From assembly GCA_021823045.1 (NCBI GenBank), contig JAKAPB010000025.1:1-11720 (forward strand): 11,720 bases of DNA. The letters are read 5' to 3'. The notes under the pieces are model-generated. The model was given only the letters and a program-made list of their open reading frames with translations, had not been told where the DNA came from and ran no database searches. The stretch is from Actinomycetes bacterium (GTDB lineage: Bacteria > Actinomycetota > Acidimicrobiia > Acidimicrobiales > Acidimicrobiaceae). Position 1 is the first letter of the stretch, and each line of letters begins with the position of its first letter. The translations under genes were made by a program, and so were the position numbers. Positions 6,385 through 11,720 of the stretch are shown here, piece after piece.

Positions 6385-7562
6385 AGACGAGGCACACCTT
6401 ACTTGGCCGCTCTAAATCCAGGGCGCACTGGTCCAAAACAGTGGCCTTGCTCTCAATCTTTGCGATCACGACCGCCGGGTGTACTAGCCAAGGAGTTAGT
6501 GCAGATCCGATAGAAGCCCCAAGCACCGCAACGAATATTTCCGCTTCGATGACTCAAGCCACCCAATCAACCCTGTGGTTGACCGCCAAATCTGGTCCCT
6601 ACTGGAGCCTGATCGCATTGAACCCGACCAAAGGTACATTGTCTGACATCACTCCAACCGGCATATCATCCCGTGGTGGCTTCAGCGTCGCAGCGAACGG
6701 CGAAGGGGTCGGTGTCGTAGGATTCTATCCATATGTATCAATGATCGACTCTCCGGTCTTTATAACCACTAACCAGGCCAAGAGTTGGACGACCTTTCAG
6801 CTAGGCGCAGGAATCGCCGACGTTGCGCATCCAATTGCGCTATCGAGTGATCGGCTCTATGCCCTGCTCGACACCGGGGGTCGTCAGGTAATTAGGTCAC
6901 AAACCTTCTCCGGAGGATCCCAACAGACCATCACCACTCCGTCGCTCAGAATCAGCTCAATATATGGGGAGTCATCGGGCATAGTCGCACTCACAAGTCA
7001 TAATGGCGGCTACTCGCTCTATTTTTTCAACGAGACGAGTCGCTCTTGGAACCTACTAGCGCCACTCCCCTCACCAACTAGCGCATCCCTAGAGATCGAC
7101 ACCGTGGACCCCACGACGCCAATTTCAGCAAACGGTCTAGCAAAGAGCCCAACGAGTAGCCAAGAAGTAGCCGTGTGCTACCTCGAAAAGGGTCGACCCT
7201 CCACAATAGACGAGATCTTGGTATCCAATGGCGTGGCCGATCGAACATCGGCCCCTTTGCCCGAGAGTTCACCGAAGTTAATCGGCTGTGGATCAGGCGG
7301 CGGCGAAAACTGGTTTGCGGCGCTGCAGTTTCCCCACTCGTACTCCCTGATAACCCATCTAGCCACCGCAAATGAGAGGATCCAGAGGGTGAGCAAGATT
7401 CCAGCGGGATCTGACTTTGCCGAGATAGCAAATCAGGTATTCGCCTATCACTACTCTGGATCCACCTTGCACCTTTTGCAATTGGGCGAAGGGGTAGACT
7501 CCGGGCCAAGGATAGAGTCCTACCTGCAGAACCTTTTCAACAAACTGAGCGGCGGTGCTTAG
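6381..7562 (+). CDS. Predicted lipoprotein with beta-propeller-like C-terminal part (393 aa)
   Basis: The GTG start at 6381 overlaps the TGA of the SCO1-fusion gene (GTGA), so translation is likely coupled and the two proteins are probably made together. A basic N-terminus and a hydrophobic stretch lead to the lipobox TTAGC with Cys34, which predicts export and lipid anchoring. Residues 40-390 are rich in S, T and G, with repeated short beta-like stretches. One segment, TTNQAKSWTTF (about 130-140), looks like a degenerate Asp-box/BNR repeat (S-x-D-x-G-x-S/T-W), and SRSWNLL near 220 may be another. This suggests a BNR or Ycf48-like propeller, but I cannot assign a family. There are no CxxxC or Met-rich copper motifs. 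By context it may help the SCO1 domain on the outer face, for instance in oxidase assembly. Export is well supported, function is not. Confidence 0.75.
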   Translation: MKTRHTLLGRSKSRAHWSKTVALLSIFAITTAGCTSQGVSADPIEAPSTATNISASMTQATQSTLWLTAKSGPYWSLIALNPTKGTLSDITPTGISSRGGFSVAANGEGVGVVGFYPYVSMIDSPVFITTNQAKSWTTFQLGAGIADVAHPIALSSDRLYALLDTGGRQVIRSQTFSGGSQQTITTPSLRISSIYGESSGIVALTSHNGGYSLYFFNETSRSWNLLAPLPSPTSASLEIDTVDPTTPISANGLAKSPTSSQEVAVCYLEKGRPSTIDEILVSNGVADRTSAPLPESSPKLIGCGSGGGENWFAALQFPHSYSLITHLATANERIQRVSKIPAGSDFAEIANQVFAYHYSGSTLHLLQLGEGVDSGPRIESYLQNLFNKLSGGA

Positions 7563-7599
7563 CACTAGCCCGCTCCCTACCGCTCAAAGGACACTGCAA

Positions 7600-7686
7600 A
7601 TGCGCATAGCTGATCGAGCAGTCAAGGGCTTTTGGTTCAACCAACCCAAAGATCCGCTCGACCGACTCAAACGACTACACCATTAA
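7600..7686 (+). CDS. Possible small basic protein (28 aa)
   Basis: ATG at 7600 has AAAGGA (7586-7591) eight bases upstream, a good Shine-Dalgarno, and the frame ends at TAA 7684-7686. The peptide begins MRIADRAVKGFWFNQPKD and ends DRLKRLHH; it is basic with no membrane segment. It sits 37 bases after the lipoprotein stop and could be the last cistron of that operon. No homologue is known to me, and a chance frame of this length is quite possible. Confidence 0.3.
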   Translation: MRIADRAVKGFWFNQPKDPLDRLKRLHH

Positions 7687-7739
7687 ATTTCGACATTTTG
7701 CTGCGATGATCCAGGAGAAGAGCGATTCAGTCCAGGTCG

Positions 7740-7768
7740 TTGACTTCTCGGTGACCGCTAGTTATTGT
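7740..7768 (+). promoter_or_regulatory. Sigma-70-like promoter for the E1 operon
   Basis: TTGACT (7740-7745) and TATTGT (7763-7768) are 17 bases apart, close to the housekeeping consensus. A start near 7775 would give a leader of about 33 nt, containing the GGGGG ribosome-binding stretch (7797-7801) before ATG 7808. This favours ATG 7808 over the in-frame ATG at 7706, which lies upstream of the promoter. A short palindrome, TTGGTT-c-AACCAA, at 7632-7644 could be an operator, but it is far upstream. Confidence 0.6.
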
Positions 7769-7807
7769 CTCTTGTTGTCCCAACAAAAATACAACTGGGG
7801 GTATAGC

Positions 7808-8782
7808 ATGGAAAGTCAAACACGACTTGACCTCTACCGCGAAATGGTCTTAATCCGTAGCTTCGAGGAGGCAATTCTTCGGGAGTACCACGCCGATAAG
7901 ACCCCGGTATGGGATATTGGAGCGGGCTTAATTCCGGGGGAGATGCACCTCTCCGCTGGGCAGGAGCCGGTAGCTGCCGGGATATGTGCAAGTCTGACCA
8001 CAAACGACGCAATAACCGCTACCCACCGGCCCCATCACTTAGCGATTGCCCATGGAATGGATTTAGGAAAACTCGCCGCAGAGATCTACGGCAGAGAGGG
8101 CGGACTCGGTCACGGTCGTGGCGGTCACATGCACCTCTTCGACCCGGCTACTCACTTCTCCTGCTCGGGGATAATCGCAGAAGGGTATCCACCCGCACTA
8201 GGGCAAGCCTTCAGCTTCAAGAACTCGAAATCCAACTCCGTCGTTGTCGCAGTCACCGGGGAGGGAGCGGCGAACCAGGGGGCATTTCACGAATCTCTAA
8301 ACCTCGCGTCACTCTGGAAGCTGCCGGTGGTCTTTGTGGTCGAAGATAACGACTGGGCGATCTCGGTCCCCCGTGCGAAGTCGACCTCGGTTTCATCTAA
8401 CGTCGAGCGCGGAGCCGCCTATTCGATGCCGAGCGAGCTAGTGAAGGATAACTCGGTGGAGGAGATCTACCACGTAGCCAAGGGTGCCATCGATCGTGCC
8501 CGCTCTGGTGGGGGACCTAGCCTGATCGAAATTCACACTTTGCGGCTCTGGGGGCACTTTGAAGGTGACGCCCAGGGATATCGAAGCGACCTCGAAACCG
8601 TAAATAGCCGTGACCCTATCCCCGCCTATGAGTCCGAACTCAGAGCGAGGGAGATCCTCGACGACCAACTAGTCGCCAAGATCAAAGAAGAAGCTAGCGC
8701 AAAAGTACAGGCGGCGATCGACTTTGCCAAGGGAAGTCCGGTACCCGATCCTGCGTCCGCCTTGAAGTACGTATTTGCATAA
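7808..8782 (+). CDS. 2-oxo acid (pyruvate/acetoin-type) dehydrogenase E1 component, alpha subunit (324 aa)
   Basis: The alpha subunit of a thiamine-diphosphate-dependent dehydrogenase E1. It decarboxylates a 2-oxo acid (or cleaves acetoin) with the beta subunit and passes the acyl group to lipoyl-lysine. The ThDP/Mg motif is GEGAANQG (151-158), ending with Asn181 in VVEDNDWAIS, the usual GDG-x(about 27)-N pattern with Glu in place of Asp. GRGGHMHLFD (about 100-109) and HTLRLWGHFEGD (about 238-249) are conserved E1-alpha segments. Length is normal for the heterotetrameric type. I chose ATG 7808 because of the GGGGG ribosome-binding stretch 6 nt upstream and the promoter at 7740. An upstream ATG (7706) would add 34 unrelated residues. 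It is followed after 16 bases by E1-beta. The substrate could be pyruvate, a branched-chain 2-oxo acid or acetoin; sequence alone does not settle it. Confidence 0.92.
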   Translation: MESQTRLDLYREMVLIRSFEEAILREYHADKTPVWDIGAGLIPGEMHLSAGQEPVAAGICASLTTNDAITATHRPHHLAIAHGMDLGKLAAEIYGREGGLGHGRGGHMHLFDPATHFSCSGIIAEGYPPALGQAFSFKNSKSNSVVVAVTGEGAANQGAFHESLNLASLWKLPVVFVVEDNDWAISVPRAKSTSVSSNVERGAAYSMPSELVKDNSVEEIYHVAKGAIDRARSGGGPSLIEIHTLRLWGHFEGDAQGYRSDLETVNSRDPIPAYESELRAREILDDQLVAKIKEEASAKVQAAIDFAKGSPVPDPASALKYVFA

Positions 8783-8798
8783 AGGAGCTATTTTTAAA

Positions 8799-9836
8799 AT
8801 GTCAGTAACTGATACAACCAAATTGTCAGAGGCTTCGAGGAAGCTCACCGCTTCACGAGCGATGGTTGAAGGAATCGCCCAGGAGATGGAGCGTGACGCT
8901 TCGGTCTTCGTACTTGGCGAAGACGTCGGTGCCTATGGGGGAATTTTCGGCTCGACGACCGGTCTTTTGGAAAAGTTCGGTCCGCAAAGGGTATTAGACA
9001 CTCCAATATCGGAAACCGCCTTCATTGGGCTTGCGACCGGAGCGGCGGTCGAGGGGATGCGTCCGATAGTCGAGTTGATGTTCGTCGACTTCTTCGGCGT
9101 GGCTATGGACCAGATCTACAACCACATGGCGAAGATCCACTTCGAGTCGGGCGGCAACATAAAGGTACCGATGGTGTTGATGACTGCGGTAGGGGGAGGG
9201 TATTCCGACGGAGCGCAACACTCCCAATGTCTCTGGGGGACCTTCGCCCACCTTCCGGGGATGAAAGTAGTAGTGCCAAGCTCGCCGGCGGATGCCAAGG
9301 GACTGATGATCTCGGCGATCCAAGACGACAATCCGGTTATCTACATGTTCCATAAAGGGATAATGGGACTCGCTTGGATGGCAAAGAACCCACATTCCTT
9401 AGCGGTAGTACCCGAGGACCCCTACACGGTACCTATCGGAAAGGCTTCAGTAGTCAGATCCGGCACGGACGTCACCATCGTGACTCTTTCGCTCTCGGTC
9501 CATCACAGTCTCGACGTAGCAGAAGAGTTGGCTTCAGAGGGGATTCAGGCCGAAGTAATTGACCTTCGCAGTCTGGTTCCACTGGACAAAGAGGCAATTC
9601 TGAAATCGGTGGCTAAAACCGGCAAGCTCCTGGTAGTAGATGAGGATTACCAGTCCTTTGGACTTTCTGGAGAAATTGCCGCTGTGGTGGCGGAGACCGA
9701 TCCTACTCTGCTCAAGTCGCCGATGAAGAGGGTATGCGTTCCCGACGTTCCGATCCCTTATGCTCGTTCCCTGGAATACGCAGTACTGCCTACGAAACAG
9801 CGGATTGCCCAAGCACTGAGAGAGATGATGGCCTAA
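8799..9836 (+). CDS. 2-oxo acid (pyruvate/acetoin-type) dehydrogenase E1 component, beta subunit (345 aa)
   Basis: The beta subunit that completes the E1 active site. The pyrimidine-binding transketolase domain covers about 15-190: LGEDVGAYGG (39-48), then DTPISE (67-72), where Glu72 is expected to activate the ThDP aminopyrimidine, and GAQHSQ, a family signature. The C-terminal transketolase domain covers about 205-330, with VIDLRSLVPLD and VVDEDYQSFG typical of the family. ATG 8799 is preceded by AAAGGAG (8781-8787), which overlaps the stop of E1-alpha. A TTG at 8775 in the same frame would place the start inside E1-alpha and before this ribosome-binding site, so I reject it. The strong ribosome-binding site and tight spacing indicate one operon with E1-alpha and the lipoyl protein. 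Confidence 0.93.
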   Translation: MSVTDTTKLSEASRKLTASRAMVEGIAQEMERDASVFVLGEDVGAYGGIFGSTTGLLEKFGPQRVLDTPISETAFIGLATGAAVEGMRPIVELMFVDFFGVAMDQIYNHMAKIHFESGGNIKVPMVLMTAVGGGYSDGAQHSQCLWGTFAHLPGMKVVVPSSPADAKGLMISAIQDDNPVIYMFHKGIMGLAWMAKNPHSLAVVPEDPYTVPIGKASVVRSGTDVTIVTLSLSVHHSLDVAEELASEGIQAEVIDLRSLVPLDKEAILKSVAKTGKLLVVDEDYQSFGLSGEIAAVVAETDPTLLKSPMKRVCVPDVPIPYARSLEYAVLPTKQRIAQALREMMA

Positions 9837-9838
9837 AG

Positions 9839-10069
9839 GTGGAGGTCCGCTTTCCAGAGGTTTCAAAGGAAGATCCAACTACCCAAGGAGTAGTTGCGAC
9901 TTGGTTCGTCTCAGATGGTGAAACTGTTCGTCAGGACCAGTTGCTCGCCGAAGTCCAGGTCGACAAGGTCACGGCGGAAGTCAACGCCCCGGCGAGCGGT
10001 GCGATCAAAATCATCATCCCCGAGCAGGCCGTAGTCGTCCAGTCGACGGTGATCGCCTATATCGAATAG
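9839..10069 (+). CDS. Free-standing lipoyl-domain protein (76 aa), E2-like carrier
   Basis: A single lipoyl domain. The lipoylated lysine is Lys43 in EVQVDKVTAEVNAP, with Gly54 about 11 residues on as in all lipoyl hammerheads, and the C-terminus ends exactly where the domain ends (STVIAYIE, then TAG). There is no linker, no E3-binding domain and no catalytic acyltransferase domain, whereas E2 proteins usually have 400 residues or more. The start is taken as GTG 9839, two bases after the E1-beta stop; the frame runs on upstream inside E1-beta, but nothing domain-like is there. A GAGAGAG stretch in the end of E1-beta may serve initiation. As third gene of the operon it should carry the acyl group made by E1, passing it to an acyltransferase encoded elsewhere. 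A biotin carrier is less likely, since biotin domains have MKM. Confidence 0.82.
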   Translation: MEVRFPEVSKEDPTTQGVVATWFVSDGETVRQDQLLAEVQVDKVTAEVNAPASGAIKIIIPEQAVVVQSTVIAYIE

Positions 10070-10073
10070 TTGA

Positions 10074-10098
10074 GATCCGATGAGCGGATCAAAGTTTT
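10074..10098 (+). terminator. Weak intrinsic terminator after the lipoyl gene
   Basis: GATCCG (10074-10079) pairs with CGGATC (10085-10090) over a 5-nt loop, followed by AAAG and TTTT (10095-10098), directly after the TAG at 10067-10069. The stem is short and the T-run is offset by four bases. Confidence 0.45.
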
Positions 10099-10476
10099 CC
10101 TGCCTAGTGTGCTAGCTTTGTCCGCCGAGCTGTAGGTTGTTGGCGCAGTTCGAGCCGAGGAAACTAAACCCGCCTCGAACTGCGCAACACTTCGTTGTCT
10201 CGGTTGTTGCACACCGACACAAATCCAAAGACATGGTCACTCAAGCCGAGTCGGTATCGGTGCTATCCACTACCGCTTGGCACGTAGTTCTCTTAGCCTC
10301 ACAGACGGGATCGATATCCGCCAGTGCCTGGCGCAGGAGAAATCGAAATCACAAATCGGAGCCGCAAAACCGCAATTGGCTTCAGCGTGACATTACGGGT
10401 GCTTTGAAAGAATTACTGAAGGCACCGCCCAGCGCTCTGGTTCCCCAGTTCTAAAGGCGAAGGTTCGCTTAAGTAG
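10099..10476. other. Non-coding interval between converging genes
   Basis: About 380 bases between the E1 operon and the converging peptidase gene. A 105-codon frame (10137-10454) has no domain, an atypical Arg/Asn-rich composition and a TTG start with no ribosome-binding site, and it runs through a perfect hairpin, so I do not call it. A strong inverted repeat lies at 10143-10185. A short stem with CTGG/CCAG lies around 10437-10450. No terminator with a T-run is visible for the minus-strand peptidase gene. Confidence 0.55.
10143..10185. repeat. 12-bp perfect inverted repeat (hairpin)
   Basis: GCGCAGTTCGAG (10143-10154) is exactly complementary to CTCGAACTGCGC (10174-10185) with a 19-nt loop. 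Allowing one bulged G, GTT before and AAC after add three more pairs. No T-run follows on the plus strand (ACACTTCG). It could be a factor-independent pause, an mRNA-stabilising structure between converging genes, or a remnant end of a small mobile element. Confidence 0.75.
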
Positions 10477-11720
10477 CTACGGCCCAGGTGGTACCAGATC
10501 GCCATAAGCGACGTTAAAGCCCGTCGGGGTCTGTGCTGATGGCGTCGACACCAACAAAGAGTTTTGCACCATGACCTCTCTGGTCATCGTTGTGGTCGGT
10601 CCGACTGTATTCAGATCGGTGAAAGTCACGTCTGGGGAGTATGGAGCTAACGGGACTAGGCCCCCATTTACCGTCGGGGCCTCGACAATCCACTCCGCAG
10701 TTGTCGCCGAACCAGAAAAGATCGCATCGGTAGTAAAAGTCTCACCATTGGTGTCGTCCTTCAGGGTAATCGACCAGTCGGAACCGCTAACTTCGGCGAT
10801 GTTCACGGTCACCTGATCGCCCGGAGCCACCGACACCGCGGTGATGGTGTTAGAAGACGCTGGAAAAACTTCCCAGAACGGCTGGATATAGAACAGGTTT
10901 GGGTCGTTTGGGTCTGGGAACTCGCCGATTCCAGCCTGGATCAACGTTCCGGTTTCTACCCCGCCAATCCCAACCCACTCACCGACCCCATTGTTGGTCA
11001 AAGTAGAACCCTGCAGGGACGGCACACTAAAGGTTCCAGATACCGTTGCATATGGACCACCACCAGCTATGTAACCGGACCAGTTAGAAGAGACTACCGT
11101 ATTAGCCGCCAACGAAGCTCCCGATACCGTGATAGTAACGGTAGCGGTCGCCGTTTGTGCAGTTGGCGATGAAGAATCTGTGACCTGAACTACGAAGGTA
11201 CTTCCACCCTCGATAGCCGGAATCCCCGAGATCACCCCGGAGGAAGAAAGGCTTAGGCCCGTGGGCAAAGCTCCATTAGCCACGGTCCATGAATAGGGAA
11301 CCAGGCCACCCGAAGCCGTCAAGGTCGCAGAGTATGGATTTCCGATTACGGCATTTGGGAGAGAAGCCGTAGTTATCATCAGTGAGGCGACCGGGTTCGT
11401 AGGTGCTGGAGCCGGCAGGGATACGATCCCCACGATCGGAGCCGGTAGTACCGAACCACCGGTCGAACCGTAAAATGCTGCGTCGCCGAAGGAGAAGATT
11501 CCACCGTCAGAAGCAACGAGCCAGTAACCCTTTCCATCTGGGGTTGAGGCCATCCCGACGATCGGCTTGTTCAGAGTCATCGCACCGGTCGAACCGTAAA
11601 ATGCTGCGTCGCCGAAGGAGAAGATTCCACCGTCAGAAGCAACGAGCCAGTAACCCTTTCCATCTGGGGTTGAGGCCATCCCGACGATCGGCTTGTTCAG
11701 AGTCATCGCACCGGTCGAGC
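10477..11720 (-). CDS. Secreted multidomain protein: tandem repeats, Ig-like domain, G1 glutamic peptidase; N-terminus off the right edge
   Basis: The visible 413 residues are open to the right edge; the Met encoded at 11704-11706 is inside a repeat and is not the start. Counting from that Met, residues 1-83 hold two copies of a 42-residue repeat with [19 protein letters not shown], typical of exported Acidimicrobiia proteins and probably propeller-like. Residues 106-196 form a putative-Ig (He_PIG-type) domain ([19 protein letters not shown], then GVISGIP). Residues 204-409 form a G1 (eqolisin) peptidase domain: SSNWSGY (206-212), WVGIGG (244-249), catalytic Gln257 in LIQAGIG and catalytic Glu338 in AEWIVEAP. 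Both residues of the Gln/Glu dyad are present, and their spacing of 81 is close to that of scytalidoglutamic peptidase. Family members work at strongly acid pH, which would fit an acidophile. The signal peptide would be in the missing part. The protein ends with the peptidase domain. Confidence 0.88.
   Translation of the reverse strand, partial: STGAMTLNKPIVGMASTPDGKGYWLVASDGGIFSFGDAAFYGSTGAMTLNKPIVGMASTPDGKGYWLVASDGGIFSFGDAAFYGSTGGSVLPAPIVGIVSLPAPAPTNPVASLMITTASLPNAVIGNPYSATLTASGGLVPYSWTVANGALPTGLSLSSSGVISGIPAIEGGSTFVVQVTDSSSPTAQTATATVTITVSGASLAANTVVSSNWSGYIAGGGPYATVSGTFSVPSLQGSTLTNNGVGEWVGIGGVETGTLIQAGIGEFPDPNDPNLFYIQPFWEVFPASSNTITAVSVAPGDQVTVNIAEVSGSDWSITLKDDTNGETFTTDAIFSGSATTAEWIVEAPTVNGGLVPLAPYSPDVTFTDLNTVGPTTTMTREVMVQNSLLVSTPSAQTPTGFNVAYGDLVPPGP
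11458..11720 (-). repeat. Perfect 126-bp tandem coding repeats
   Basis: Copies at 11458-11583 and 11584-11709 are identical by eye. A third begins at 11710 and differs at 11719 (G for A) before the window ends. Each unit encodes 42 residues. Identity at silent positions indicates recent duplication or gene conversion, so copy number may vary between strains and be compressed in assemblies. Confidence 0.92.

Noticed and set aside
7706..7807. 34-residue N-terminal extension of E1-alpha from ATG 7706
   Set aside because: The extension does not resemble E1-alpha, it lies over a good promoter (7740-7768), and ATG 7808 has its own ribosome-binding stretch.
9734..9838. Upstream extension of the lipoyl protein inside E1-beta
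   Set aside because: The 35 residues overlap conserved E1-beta coding sequence in another frame and show nothing domain-like; GTG 9839 gives an exact lipoyl domain.
10139..10188. Integron attC site suggested by GTT...AAC around the hairpin
   Set aside because: The order is reversed relative to attC (which runs RYYYAAC to GTTRRRY), the core bases do not fit, and there is no integrase or cassette structure.
10137..10454. 105-codon plus-strand frame
   Set aside because: No domain, TTG start without ribosome-binding site, and it contains the perfect inverted repeat. Probably a chance open frame.
10571..10816. 81-codon plus-strand frame within the peptidase gene
   Set aside because: It is opposite the G1 peptidase domain, whose catalytic motifs lie in the minus-strand frame.

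Overview
The window most likely comes from an acidophilic actinobacterium of the class Acidimicrobiia (relatives of Acidithrix, Ferrimicrobium or Acidimicrobium). This is an inference. It rests on the secreted 42-residue repeat of the type '[19 protein letters not shown]' that is common in that group, on an acid-type glutamic (G1) peptidase domain attached to it, on a TIGR03767-type actinobacterial metallophosphoesterase, and on moderate GC with frequent GTG starts. No rRNA, tRNA, CRISPR array or intact insertion sequence was found.

Layout, left to right. (1) 1-1207, minus strand: the N-terminal 402 residues of a large metallophosphoesterase that runs off the left edge. (2) 1208-1729: non-coding, with a cluster of strong and partly mutually exclusive hairpins at 1309-1430. 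(3) 1730-3000, plus strand: a patatin-like phospholipase followed by a clear terminator. Its start region carries a 14-bp tandem duplication that puts an upstream start signal out of frame. (4) 3013-7562: an ECF sigma factor (minus strand) faces a three-gene plus-strand cluster. The cluster encodes a zinc-finger (ZAS-type) membrane protein, a roughly 10-TM membrane protein fused to a SCO1/SenC copper-chaperone domain, and a translationally coupled lipoprotein that looks like a beta-propeller. This reads as a copper or respiratory-oxidase biogenesis module with its own sigma and anti-sigma pair. (5) 7563-10098: a possible 28-codon small gene, a good sigma-70-like promoter, then E1-alpha, E1-beta and a free-standing lipoyl-domain protein of a 2-oxo acid (or acetoin) dehydrogenase. 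No E2 catalytic core and no E3 follow. (6) 10099-10476: non-coding, with a 12-bp perfect inverted repeat. (7) 10477-11720, minus strand: the C-terminal part of a secreted multidomain protein, made of perfect 126-bp repeats, an Ig-like domain and a G1 peptidase domain with both catalytic residues. Its N-terminus lies beyond the right edge.

The best candidates for something undescribed are the sigma/ZAS/membrane-SCO1/lipoprotein cluster with a candidate leaderless ECF promoter, the minimal E1-alpha/E1-beta/lipoyl operon, the frame-breaking 14-bp duplication at the patatin start, and the structured non-coding region at 1309-1430.
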